Both the position numbers and the translations under genes were made by a program. A stretch of DNA of 64,000 bases from Apis mellifera. Taxonomy: Eukaryota; Arthropoda; Insecta; Hymenoptera; Apidae. The DNA is taken from NCBI RefSeq assembly GCF_003254395.2, contig NC_037644.1:3371501-3435500 (forward strand). The letters are read 5' to 3'. This document shows positions 1 through 11,491 of this stretch, piece by piece. Position 1 is the first letter of the stretch; every line of letters starts with the position of its first letter. The notes below the pieces were generated by a model. That model worked only from the letters and a program-made list of their open reading frames with translations. It made no database searches and had not been told where the DNA came from.

Positions 1-900
1 TCATATTTCTTCGTTGTTCGAAATTGCAAATGTTTTCTCTTTATTACTTTCACTTTTTTTGAATTGCATTTTTCACTCGATTTGTGTACATTTGAATTGA
101 TAATAAAATATTTTAATAGAAAGGATACAAGAAATTTTTTAATCTTATTTCTTCAAGTGAATAAAACTATAGATACTTAAGGAAATATATAATTTGCACG
201 TTGAATAATCTGGATGAGATAGTTAAAGTAGCTTCACTTTCCATTTATCACGGTGCTTTTGAATTATTTTTTCGTATCATAAATTGTAATAATCGAAAAA
301 AATTAATTTTTGAAATTAATTTTAATCGTTGATTTATTTATCCCTTATCTAAAGTTTTAGCTTTTATTTCGATGCACAATTTTGATGCTCGATTTGGGCT
401 GATTATTGAAAAGCTTTTTGATAGAACATAAACTTGCATTATACGATATGAAAATAGCGTATAAAATATCCACAAACATATATTCAGATATGGTAAGTTC
501 AATAAGAATAGTAATTAAATCGTTTGAACAATTAATTTTTTTAAAGCTATAATTAATTCTTTTTAATTTTCAATATTATTTGAAATTTTTTTTTAACACT
601 GAACATTTAAACATTCCATTTGCAAACAAATTTTTTAATAGAAAAAATATTATAAATTATATTTTGAAAACATTGGATAGAAATAGAAGCATAATGTTTA
701 TTTTGACAAAAAAATTTGAAACTATGATACTAAAATATAATACAAATTAATTTTAAAACACTGTTTCTCAATCCTTTTTTTTTTTAAATCCTATCTTATT
801 AATGCTTCAATGACTTTTTATTGTAAAATTTGTAATAATAATTAATCAAGTTCTGAAAGACAATTTAAATATTCTCTATAGTTAAATTATTATTTTGATG
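1..900. other. AT-rich noncoding stretch
   Basis: Very A+T-rich sequence with many short A and T runs and stops in all frames. I see no gene, RNA gene or mobile element in it. Confidence 0.6.
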
Positions 901-904
901 CTCA

Positions 905-990
905 ATTTCAATTCTGATTTTTTTAATTATATTATCTAGAAACATATACCTGGATATTAACATTAAGAATTAATATTCCTAAAAATTGCT
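905..990 (+). repeat. Direct repeat, copy 1 (mate at 1627-1710)
   Basis: About 85 bp is repeated 722 bp downstream with few differences. Both copies run from ATTTCAATTCTGATTTTTTT through GGATATTAACATTAAGAATT to CCTAAAAATTGCTT. The T-rich minisatellite starts exactly where this copy ends, so expansion or insertion at the copy boundary is a reasonable inference. Confidence 0.85.
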
Positions 991-1178
991 TATTATTTTA
1001 TTTTTGCTTATTTTTGTTTATTATTTTATTTTTTTATTTTTGGTTTTTTTTGCTTATTATTTTATTTTTTTATTTTTGCTTATTTTTGCTTATTATTTTA
1101 TTTTTATTTTATTTTTATTTTTTTTTATTTTTGCTTTTTATTTTTGCTTATTTTTGCTTATTATTTTATTTTTTTTAA
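988..1178 (+). repeat. T-rich minisatellite
   Basis: Degenerate tandem repeat of TTATTTTATTTTT and TTTTTGCTTA blocks, almost without A or C runs on this strand. It leaves a 75-codon open frame of only Phe, Leu, Ile, Tyr and similar residues, which is a by-product of the repeat and not a gene. Confidence 0.8.
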
Positions 1179-1201
1179 TACTTTATTATGATTCAATATA
1201 T

Positions 1202-1238
1202 CATGTGTATTAACACGTTCACTATCACGTGTCACATG
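1202..1238. promoter_or_regulatory. Three E-box motifs in 37 bp
   Basis: CATGTG at 1202, CACGTG at 1226 and CACATG at 1233. CANNTG is the core bound by bHLH factors. Function here is speculative. Confidence 0.2.
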
Positions 1239-1239
1239 A

Positions 1240-1626
1240 TACCGTACCATTTTTCATAATGAACATTGATTTATTAATTTTGATGAAATTTTGTTGCACT
1301 CGTTAACTATGATTATGCACATTAAAAAGATTGATTGATAACATTATATTTTTTTCGTATTATGCAAAATTAATACGATCAAAGTATTTCTCTTTAAATG
1401 TTAAAGTATATTAATATTTGAAGCTCTATACTTTCTTTAAAATAAAATAAGGAAGACTTGTATGAGCTTTAAGAATCTTTGTAAAATTAGATCTTTGTTT
1501 TTGCTAATATAAATGGAGCAAAAATTATAATACCTTCAGCTTTCATAGATAAATTTTTTAAATATTTTTAATTTATTTTTCTTACCTTCATTTTAAATCA
1601 TGCATCTAATCAAAACTTTCGACATT
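1240..1626. other. AT-rich noncoding stretch
   Basis: A+T-rich DNA between the minisatellite and the second copy of the 85-bp direct repeat. Nothing else recognised. Confidence 0.5.
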
Positions 1627-1710
1627 ATTTCAATTCTGATTTTTTTAATTATATGTAGAAACATGTATCTGGATATTAACATTAAGAATTAATATTCCTA
1701 AAAATTGCTT
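1627..1710 (+). repeat. Direct repeat, copy 2 (mate at 905-990)
   Basis: Second copy of the 85-bp unit. It lacks about 4 bases of copy 1 near ATTATATTATCTAG and is followed by unrelated sequence rather than the T-rich minisatellite. Confidence 0.85.
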
Positions 1711-2340
1711 TCTAAGAAGTGTACATTTTATATTGAGAAACACTGTTCTTTGACAGAAAGTGTTCACTCTAAAATTTATAAATTTTTATAGATTTTTTAA
1801 GAATGTCAATGATTTTGATGAAAATTTTATGTCTACAGCTGACAAATATCTAAATATATCTAAAGCATATTGTTCAACTTTTCAGATAAAAATAAACGAG
1901 CCACTTCCTACACGATTTTGACCAATTTTTTTCAAAAATTTTTATTTACACACCAGTTAGAAATTAATTCCTCTAACTTTCTCAAATTATTCAATTTTAA
2001 AAAAAAAAGTTATTCCATTTTGTAAAGATTCTCAGATATATGAAAAGAATATTTACAAAGTTTTTCCATCTCGTTATCATAATTTAATCTTTAATTTAAT
2101 CTGAAATATATATTCCGAAAGGAAAAATTGTCCGAAAAATAGGCGAAACGTGTCCGGAATTTTGAAAATCGAACAAACTTGTTTTTCGCTCGAGAAGCGT
2201 CAACAATAGAAAAGGACGTAACTAGTTCAAAATCATAAAACGTTACATTTCCGGGATCGATACGAACGCCAAACTGGACCAAGAGAATCGAAGATGTCTC
2301 TATAATAGACGACTGTTCAAAACTTTCCAACTTGGCAACC
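1711..2340. other. AT-rich noncoding stretch
   Basis: No recognisable feature. An 86-codon minus-strand frame (2351-2091) overlaps its end but resembles no family I know. Confidence 0.5.
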
Positions 2341-2720
2341 CTGGCCGCCACACTCGAAACTTATATTCCAACACGTATCGCCCGCTTGCCCCTGTTTTTC
2401 CTTTAGATCGATAACAGGACAGTTTCGAAGCTAATTTTTACCCTTGCTGAGAGAGAAGAGTCCTAAGAATAGATATTTAAACATTGTTAAAGAAACTTTT
2501 CGATGTTACGATTTCGCTTGTCTTTACCTTCCGTCCCCCTACCGTCGACTCGATTAAAAGTTGTTTGCGCGGCTGACATCTGTGGGGCAAGGATGAACAA
2601 CACACGTTTCCTGGACGGGATCCAGAAACGATGAGCGGAAGAAATATAAAATTTCGCGCGTCGATAATAAGCACTGTCGTTCAAGCTTGGTTATATAGAG
2701 TGTGCACGCGAGAGAAATTA
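2341..2720. other. GC-richer island, unassigned
   Basis: Base composition rises and CpGs appear (for example GTATCGCCCGCTTGCC and TTTGCGCGGCTGACATC). Three overlapping minus-strand frames of 61-65 codons in different phases are open here, which argues that none is selected. It could be a regulatory element or untranslated exon. Confidence 0.35.
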
Positions 2721-3020
2721 CGATATTACTTTTAACCAATTTATCTGATTTATTTTAGTTTAGCTGAAATATAGGAATCTGTAGTGTCGACAGAAATCGT
2801 AGCTTTGATATTAAAGGTAAATTATTAATTTATAAAATTGTGTTATACGGAATATAATATACAAGCGTGTTCATAATATACAAGTCGAATTTAAAGATAA
2901 TCGAAAGATAAAGATAGAATATTATGGAAAATTCTAAATGTGGATATCTTGATTGTTATATATTTTTATAATACATCAATCGATACAATTCAATATTCAA
3001 ACTTTTATTTATTTACCAAG

Positions 3021-3340
3021 GTTAAGAACCAACAATTATCGAAAGTTGATACATCCTTTTTCAAATCCAAGAAAATTATATAATATTTGTTATCAAAAAT
3101 ATACCGATTAATTTCTATTCAAATTATTTTATTTTATTTATCTATCGAGGTTAAGAACCAACAATTATCAAAAGTTGATAAAATAATAATTTTTCAAATC
3201 CAATATTCATCACATTTCTTCGAAAATTATATAATATTTGTCATCAAAAATATATCGATTAATTTCTATTTTAAAATTAAAATTTTATTTTATTTATCTA
3301 TGGAGAAGCAACAATTATCGAAAGTTGGTACATCAATTCG
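3021..3340 (+). repeat. Tandem repeat, 130-150 bp unit, about 2.3 copies
   Basis: The core AACAATTATCGAAAGTTG recurs at 3031, 3160 (one change) and 3310. The linked block GAAAATTATATAATATTTGT with a following CGATTAATTTCTATT recurs at about 3071 and 3222. Units are 129 and 150 bp long and diverged by small indels. Confidence 0.8.
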
Positions 3341-3404
3341 ACATTCGTTCGTTTTCTAATGCCAAATATAAAGATTTCGTCGTGTTAATATTAATTTCGT
3401 TCAA

Positions 3405-3790
3405 CCTTATGAAAGAAAGAGAGAGAGAGAGAGATCCTTCTCTCGATTGGTCTGATTTTAGACGAAAAACCCGTATCGATAGGTTTGGCATTTACGTACC
3501 AAGGGAAATAAAACACCGACAAAGGATAAAGTGCATTCGATGAATACGAAAGTAACGATGGAGCTAGTGGATCTTCCTTTGTCCTCGAATAATTCACCCT
3601 CAAAGGGGCGAACTAATGGCGAGCTTTGTCGATGCAAGGGAAGCATTTAACGGATGCCGACGTTACTCGGCGACACATCTACAACCGGTGTTTCTACCTC
3701 TGCGTACCTTTGTTTCTTCAATTAGGGGAACGAAGGATGAAGAGAGACAGAGAGAGAGAGAAAGAGGAAGACAGAGAGGATGTGATCTTT
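3405..3790. other. GC-richer island with (GA)n tracts
   Basis: Contains GA-rich tracts at about 3414-3434 and 3744-3777 and CpG-containing sequence between. Short frames on both strands are open because of the purine bias. No gene recognised. GAGA-type tracts are common in insect regulatory DNA. Confidence 0.35.
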
Positions 3791-3895
3791 GATTATTCTT
3801 GTCGGTTACGTTGGATGAAAATTGCAACCAACAAACCTATTAGAAAATAATGAAGCGCGAATCGTCGTTGAAATTCAGAAAGGTGAAATAAGAGC

Positions 3896-3944
3896 GTGTA
3901 TATATATATATATATGTGTGTATATGTGTGCGTGTATATGTATG
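3896..3944. repeat. Compound (TA)n/(TG)n microsatellite
   Basis: Run of TATATA followed by TGTG and TATATG blocks, ending GTATATGTATGG. Confidence 0.85.
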
Positions 3945-4187
3945 GATAGATGAGTCGGCTGCGTTCTATTTACATTTTTTATACCGGTTCGTCGTAGCTC
4001 GAAGGAAAGGAAATTGTTTTCATCGAAATTTCTATTCGATGTTTTATATATATATATATATTCTTTCTTAGCTTTCTTTTTATTTGTATATATAATTTTA
4101 ATTGTAATTGTTATTAAAATTTTTTTCCAATTTTTTTTTTTATATATATATATAGCTTCGATTCCATTTCAAAAATCGAAATATTTC

Positions 4188-4213
4188 CTCTTTGAAAAAA
4201 AATTTTCAAAGAG
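4188..4213. other. Perfect hairpin, 11-bp stem, 4-nt loop
   Basis: CTCTTTGAAAA, four A, then TTTTCAAAGAG. It lies between two (TA)n tracts. Too short for a typical pre-miRNA; likely a chance or repeat-derived palindrome. Confidence 0.6.
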
Positions 4214-4276
4214 AAAAGCGGTACGGAAACTCGAAATATAATTTGTAATTTAAATTTTGAATAAAAATTTAGATAA

Positions 4277-4279
<3 letters not shown>

Positions 4280-4313
<34 letters not shown>
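4280..4313. repeat. (TA)17 microsatellite
   Basis: Uninterrupted alternating TA run, preceded by shorter TA runs at about 4047-4060 and 4141-4154. Confidence 0.9.
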
Positions 4314-4314
<1 letters not shown>

Positions 4315-4329
4315 GATGGTTTTATGGCG

Positions 4330-5540
4330 ACGAGAGATGAAAGCGAAAAAGAACAATTCGAATTCGATATTATAAAGATAATATTAAAAATTCGAGTGCA
4401 GTAGGAATAAAAATTATAAAAAAATAATTCTTTATTTATAATTAATTACTTCTTTATCATTTTTGAATGAAAAATTGCAATTACATACGCATATATAATC
4501 GCATTTAATCCATATTCTATTATAAAATGATTCATAAAATAACATCCATCACAGAAAATGAATATTGCATTGTATCATATAATTCCACGAAAAATGTCAA
4601 AGTCTGAAATTCGAAACTTCCAATACATCGTAATTAATAATATTCTTAATTACCCTTTTCTGCATGATCTATACATGCATATCTTATTACCCTCCATTAT
4701 GGAAAATCAATATATCAACGTATCATAGTGTCTTGAATTTATAAAAGATCAAGTATTACGTCGATTTACAACATCTTTAATCAAATACATTCTAACTTGT
4801 ATATAACTCAATATTCTCAAACTTTTTAAATTTTGCAAGGATCGTTTAACATTTCTCTTGGAAGAAATACTTTTTAGTTGCAACTTAATTCAGTTATTAA
4901 TAATTAAAATATACTTGAAAATATATTTCTGCTTCGTATAATAATACCATATTTTCCTATATAAAAAAGACTAAACAAATTATCAATCTATTCTATAAAA
5001 CTTAAAAAACTTGTTTTTCAACTTCCTACAAAAAATTATTTATAATTATCGTTCATTAAATCCCTTCTAATTAAACCCAATTTTCAAATACTACTATATA
5101 TAGAACCTCATTTGATATGAACGAAATTTCACATGGTACCTGATTACGCCAACTTTAGAACCGAGCTCCTATTATCTGAACTACCGAGCATCCAGTTATA
5201 TAAGCAATCTTTATAATATAATCCAATAATAGACTGCAGAATATATAAAATAATAAAATTAGAGAGAAACCCAAATATCACAATAGTAAATTTTGAATAT
5301 TTTATATATTTTTTTTTATCATATCATACAAATTTTTGTACATTTAAATTTTATATAAAAGCATTGTGAAATAAATAATAAAAGATCAACTTTAACATTA
5401 AACAGTTTCAACGTTTCAACGTTTATTATATTTGCAAACGCTCGTTTCTGAATTTATAATATTTGATACATTATTATTATCGCGTAACATTTTAGACAAA
5501 ATGTTCTACAAAATCCTTTCCCTTCCTTCCTTATAAATGA
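4330..5540. other. AT-rich noncoding stretch
   Basis: No gene, repeat unit or structured element recognised. One low-significance inexact repeat is GTTTCAACGTTTCAACGTTT at 5403. Confidence 0.5.
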
Positions 5541-5559
5541 ACACGAACTTGCCTTTATT

Positions 5560-6260
5560 TTAATCTTAATCGGAGATCCGGTGGAACAATTGGAATTAAA
5601 TTTTATGTAAACAGCCTGGTCAACGCGCTTATCTCTCCGCGACACGGATTCGTACAAACGTAACAAAACTTGTCCTTTTCAGTTTATCTCTGCATGTAAA
5701 TAAAATCTACAAACGGCAAAGATTCTCGATCGATAAAAACGGAAATATATCAATTTCCAAATTTCATTTCACTCGTCCCAATTCCATTTCCACCTGTAAA
5801 AATGGTAACCGGTTCAAATTCACGCTTCCTTTTCCTCCAACTTCCTTCTAATTTCCAATTCGCGAATCTCTATTCACGGAGAATAAAACCACGAAAGGTA
5901 TATATCGACGCATTCTACAGGAGAGAAAGGAGTGGGGGGTTCGCGCTACTTCTCTCGATAAAGAATGGAACCCCCCTCCTCGCCCCATCCTATCCCCTCC
6001 CTTCCGCGTTTTGATCCGTTCGGCAAACAACGTGCTCGCGTCGGGTAGACGTGTCCGACCAATCCCACTGGACTGGGCTGGCTGCACTGAGAAAGGTGCA
6101 CCGCGGACGACTTTTGCAAGAAAATTCGATAAAGCTGAACGCGGCATCCGCGCTCATAGTATGCATGCATACTTTGCATGCGTGAAAAGGCGACCGGTTG
6201 TATGCTGCGATACATATCGGTAAAATATCGCTTGTCCGCTCGGGGTGATCCCTTGAATCG
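5560..6260. other. CpG-containing GC-richer island
   Basis: Marked rise in G+C with a C-rich tract around 5970-6003 and frequent CpG around 6020-6160. Frames of 70-99 codons are open on both strands and overlap each other in conflicting phases, so composition rather than coding probably explains them. Candidate promoter, enhancer or untranslated exon. Confidence 0.4.
6159..6172. promoter_or_regulatory. 14-bp perfect palindrome GTATGCATGCATAC
   Basis: Perfect dyad holding overlapping ATGCAT units, the half-site style bound by POU and homeodomain factors. It lies at the 3' edge of the GC-richer island and is followed by a third TGCATG at 6175. Confidence 0.35.
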
Positions 6261-7130
6261 ATCGTTTATCGAATAACTCGAGATACGTATTTTTTAATAT
6301 TATTTTTATTTGATATTAATTCACAAGTTGTTTATTGTGTGAAGATGAAAATTACGTGCAATCAGATGGAGAAATAATAGAAAGGAAATTCACTTGATCT
6401 GAGGAGAAATTTCGAGCAAAGTTAAATTTTAACGTAATGATATTTAAATTAGAAATATTTTTTTTTTAAGTTGATATTTTTATCTTTAAGTATATTTTAA
6501 AGTAATATTGGAATCGAAGAGTTGATTTCAAGATGATATTATATTAATAACAAAAATTTTGTATTAATATAATCAATTTATTAATTTTTTAATAAATACA
6601 GTAAATACAGTATAAAACTGTAAACTGTTTAATTATTCCTTTCGAATTTCGTATTTTATAACTCTTTGATAAAGAATTTAATTAAACAATTTATTTAGAT
6701 TTGTAAAACATTGACAAAGTTTAAAGTCATAAAATAAAATCTATATAAAGAATTATTATTTTAGTAGCACAATTTATGAATTCGAATGAGTTGTATGAAG
6801 ATTTCTGTGAAAATCGACTACATCTGTGTTTTTGAATATTATCAAAGTATTAAATTTATATTTATATTCATCGGACTCGATTCAACTATTTTTGCGCGTA
6901 AGTTTATCAATTTATAATTTTCAGTAGAGAATTTAGAATAATTTAAATTGCGAATTAAGTTTTAAGAAAAACTTAAAGGAAGTCGTATTGCCAATTTTTC
7001 GCTCTATAAGTGCTCTTTGCTCTCTTTGTTCTGCTAACTACCAAAAGTAATTAAAGACTTGGAAAGGATTTTAAGAAAACGAAAAATTAAAAACTTCGAA
7101 CCTCTCTTAAAAATCTCATCTTAAAAAATT
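6261..7130. other. AT-rich noncoding stretch
   Basis: A+T-rich. The only short internal repeat seen is AAATACAGTAAATACAGT near 6595. No gene recognised. Confidence 0.5.
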
Positions 7131-7134
7131 CATA

Positions 7135-7770
7135 AAGCAACTTTTGCATACGTTAATTCCTTTTCTCTCTCTCTCTGGATTATCAGAAAGAGAGTTAACA
7201 TCATTCCAATTTCTTCTTTTCGCTTGGGCGTGTGTGATAACACGAACAAAAAAAAAAAAAAAAGAAAAAGAACGAAAGAAAGAAAGAAAGGAAGCCGCGC
7301 GGTTTTCCGCTACAAAGCTCTCCGCGATACCGTTGAAAGAAAAGGTCACGATTTTCTTGTTAGAATTTCGTTTGTCCATTCTCTTTGGTGGCCAAATGCA
7401 TTACGTGCATTCCATACGAGGGCAAAAACGTTTCGAGGAGGAGCAAAGAGAAGTCAATAACATTTCTCCGCTGCTGATTTAATTATGTCCCCGTTGTCAA
7501 TGGTGTCGCCATCTCCAAAAGAATTCCAGTTCCAGTGTCGAGAGAAAAAGAAGAGAAAAAAAATATCGCGTTGAAATTCATAAATCGTTCGCCGTGAAGC
7601 GGTGTTGCGAGATGAAAAATCGGTGTGGAATGTTATTGGCTTTCAAACGCGTATATTATTAAATATTTCGTTGAACCTCGTTGAATCTCGTTCCACGGTC
7701 GAAAGTTAACAGAGTGAAGTCGGTGTGTGTGTGTACACGAGTGTATACAGTCGAGAAAGATAGAGAGCGT
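7135..7770. other. GC-richer island with CT, poly-A and GAAA tracts
   Basis: Contains a CT tract (7160-7177), an A run (7249-7263), a GAAA-type run (about 7272-7291) and CpG-bearing sequence. The longest plus-strand frame (7144-7482, 112 codons) is driven by the purine run, shares its span with frames in other phases and matches no family I know. A GT/TA stretch lies at about 7722-7750. Confidence 0.35.
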
Positions 7771-7940
7771 CGTATAGCGGAATAAGTCGGATGGAAAATG
7801 TATTTAGATAAATAACAACTCTGTTCGTATACGTTCTCTCGATTTCAATGTTAGATTAGGTTTGTTATGTAATCCAGTATATTTTATCGATTGAACTTGT
7901 GTGATCCTTTCGTATGATTTTCAATGTTTGTTTAAAAAAC

Positions 7941-9115
7941 AAATATAAATACATAGCAAAAATTTCGTGAAAATTTATACTGACTTGGCTTTTAAATATC
8001 ATATGATATAAATAAAGCATCTTCATTTTATAATATTTCCTTTTCTTTATCCAAAGCAAATTTCAATTAATAAGACTCAATCGATAATTGTTTGAGAAAT
8101 TTTTCAAAGATGAATCATGAGTGTTGCGATGAAAAAATAAATATTACTTAATATTTTCATTGTTTGTTTAAAAACTAATGTATCCAAATATTTATTCAAT
8201 TTTATTCGAAAATTTTTTAAAATCTTCTTTACCGTTGCATCAACGTTATTTAATTGAATTATTTTGATAGGGGTTTTCACAAAATTTTGTTGAAAAGAAA
8301 TTTAAATAAAAAATATATTCACTTGAAATTAAATAGTCTAAAGTTAATTAAATGTTCTTATTGAAATCAAACTATATGATTGTATTCGTTAATTTCTGAT
8401 AACATTATTTATAATAAATATAAATATATAGCAAAGATTTCGTGAAAATTTATACTGACTTGGCTTTTAAATATCATATAATATAAATAAAGCAATCTCA
8501 ATAAAAGCAGGCTTTTATTCATTTATCTAACGTAAATTTCAGTTAGCTACAACAAAACTCAATCGATAATTGTTTGAGAAATCTTTCAAAAATGAGCCAC
8601 GAGTATTGAGATGAGAAAATAAATATTATTTAATATTTTCATTGTTTCAATGTTTGTTTAAAAATTAATGTATTCAAATATTTATTCAATTTTATTCGAG
8701 AATTTTTTAAAATCTTCTTTACCGTTGCATCAACGTTATTTAATTATTGAATTATTTTGATAATTTTCACAAAATTTTATTGAAAAGAAATTTAAATAAA
8801 AGATATATTCATTTGAAGATAAATATAATATTCTAAAACGAATATTCTTATTGAAATCAAACTATATGATTGTAATATTCGTTAATCTTTGATAACATTA
8901 TTTATAACAAATATAAATACATAGCAAAGACTTCGTAAAAATTTATACTGACTTGGTTTTTAAATGATATAAATAAAGCAGTCTCATTTATTCATTTATC
9001 TAACGCAAATTTCAATTAGTTACAAGACTCAATCGATAATTATTTGAAAAATCTTTCAAAGATGAGCTACAAATAAAATGAGAAAATAAATATTATTTAA
9101 TATTTTCATTGTTTT
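7941..9115 (+). repeat. Tandem triplication, about 480-bp unit (2.4 copies)
   Basis: The block AAATATAAATACATAGCAAA, with TTATACTGACTTGG just after, starts at 7941, 8416 and 8909, giving periods of 475 and 493 bp. Each unit continues with CTCAATCGATAATTGTTTGA and then AATATTTTCATTGTTT. The first two units also carry TTTACCGTTGCATCAACGTT. The third unit stops after AATATTTTCATTGTTT. Copies differ by substitutions and small indels, so the duplication is not recent. Confidence 0.92.
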
Positions 9116-9119
9116 TTTA

Positions 9120-9157
9120 GTTTATTAAATCTTATTAAATCTTTATTAAATCTTATA
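9120..9157 (+). repeat. Short tandem repeat TTATTAAATCT
   Basis: Three to four copies of an 11-12 bp unit directly after the partial third copy of the 480-bp repeat. Confidence 0.7.
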
Positions 9158-9159
9158 TA

Positions 9160-11460
9160 AAAAAAATATTTCTTTGATTGGAATAATTACTTTTGATCTA
9201 TATTATGATTATTTTTTTTTTACAATTCAAAATAGAAAGAATTTTAAACTTGGATTATATCCAAAAGATCCAGAATTATTATAATACTATTGGTATAACT
9301 ATAAAAAAGAATAATATTCAAATAATAAAAGCATAGACTAATGATAAAATTAAATTATTAGATACTTGTAGGTAAGGAAGAATAATAATGGTATAGCAAT
9401 AGGAACGAAGAAGGTAAGAAAGAAAAGGAATAGAATCTAGATAGATTTGAAATGGTTGGATTTGTTTCGTCATATATAACAAACATGAAACTTTATCGTT
9501 AAACGTTATCATTGGAAAAAAAGTTTTAATGTGATATGGAATTTTATTTCGTGAATCTCTAAGTTTAATTAAATTGTTTGATTAATCATACATTTAAAAG
9601 AGTGTTCATTTCACGATGTAATTTATGCATCGACTATCTTATCTCCTCTCGTGTTATTATTTTGAGAATTTTGTTTCGAATAGTTTGAATTTGAATCCAT
9701 TTTTAAATCAAATCAAATATTTCGCGTTACTTATTATAAAGTTTAAAATAGAATTCGTGTAATAGATAAATAATAGTGGTAGTTTTGAGAAATTTTGTTG
9801 GTTAGAAATTTTTTTCATCTCATTTCATCTCATGTCCATAAATATTTAGCCTGGCTGAAGCAAAGGATTTTGTGTAACCCAATTTCAAGTTTGCGAATAT
9901 CTTCGATTTTATGCAAAGAGGTTTTCGTGGTAAATAAGATTGCTTAAGTCTTCGTGACATTTAACCTTAGTTTCCAAGCATCAATGAAATCGATAATACT
10001 ATTTAGATAATCTTGCAAAACGTTTAACGAGGTTTATCAGCTATCAAGAATAGAGAACTGTATTGCATCATTGGAAAATAAAGCTGATTCACAATCTCTG
10101 GTAAGGGGAAGGTCATAAACAAAGTAAAGATCGGATCCAGAAATTAATTCTTGCGGACAATCTGATTTGCAGTCATAAAACGAGACGTGAAAGACGTCGA
10201 AGAATAAATAGAAATACGAATAATCCATTATTGAATCTAATATTATAGATCAATCTCCATAGATAAGTATATATATATTTTTGATGAATTGAATCAAATT
10301 GCAACAAATATGTCTCATTCTGTTTATTCTATTTATTTGATGAACTGTGGAATGCATTTTATGAAAATCAACTGATTATATTATTATTATATGTTTGATA
10401 TTTCTCCATGCATCATATATCTTCTATCAAATTTATCTTAATACATAAAATTTCCTATATTATTCAATCTCTGATTTCAATAATAATTCTTACTGAGTAA
10501 ATTCTAAATTTGGAATTGAAAGATGATGATAAACATGTCAACATGATAATCCATCGTTGATTGATTAATTTGAAAAATGTTTTGGATATATAAATAGCGT
10601 GATATATACTGTCGTATTTATCTTAAAGTATTACATCAAAGTGTTTTAATACAAAGATTAAATCAAAGTTATTTGCTGATCGTCTCATTATTCCGATTTT
10701 ATTTCGTTGTCAAATGATTTTCAATTACTTTATTACTTCGATATGATCATATCATGAAAAATATTGAAATCTGAACAATCGTCAAATCAATTTTTAATGC
10801 TTCAAAAAAAATTGTTTAAAATTTTCTTCCTACATTTTGATACATGTATATAATTTTTTCTTTTGTTTTTTGTCATACAATTCCAGGCCGTATGTACAGT
10901 TCATATTTTTTGTTTGAAATCCATCAAATTTTTTTATATTTTCATCTCCACACAAATTTTCCTGCGTCATTTTCTGCTTCGATACACACTTATGACTTGT
11001 CGCTGAAAATTACTGTATATGTATATATTCTTTCAAATATTTTTTTCTTATATCATATTTTGAAAGTAAAAAAGATATTTTTTTCCATTTTTTTTTTGCA
11101 GAATAAACAATCCATTTTGTTCAATCGATTGCTCGTTGTCGTGTCGATCAGAAACATGCTCCTCCTATTTATCTTTTAATTTTATCTTTAGAGGTTATCT
11201 GTCTCATTTTTTTTTTTTTTTTTCATATTGCATCGTAATTACCTGTCGACTTTGATCCATCTTATATTTGTTGCACAAAGACATGATCTTTCGCAATTTC
11301 CAATACTTCTGATCCCTGATAAATTTCTTCTTTATATAACTTTGTATCAAATACTTTGATTACAGTTCAAAATTTCTGTTTTCCATCTCCTTTCCACTAC
11401 TTTTCTTGCTTGTTTACAAGCTCAATTATCTTCAACTCAAAACTTTTAGAATACTGTTAG
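9160..11460. other. AT-rich noncoding stretch
   Basis: No gene recognised. The longest frame (10844-11179 plus, 111 codons) is Phe/Ile/Leu/Tyr-rich as expected for T-rich noncoding DNA. A poly-T run lies at about 11211-11223. Confidence 0.5.
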
Positions 11461-11463
11461 GTA

Positions 11464-11491
11464 CACATATATATATATATATATATATATA
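11464..11491. repeat. (AT)n microsatellite
   Basis: Alternating AT run of about 28 bp. Confidence 0.85.

Noticed and set aside
988..1213. 75-codon Phe/Leu/Ile/Tyr reading frame
   Set aside because: Direct by-product of a T-rich minisatellite; no hydrophilic segments or gene context.
5800..5840. tRNA B-box-like GGTTCAAATTC
   Set aside because: No matching A box upstream and no cloverleaf arms could be paired.
10844..11179. 111-codon hydrophobic plus-strand frame
   Set aside because: Composition is what T-rich noncoding DNA yields; no conserved motif, splice or promoter context.
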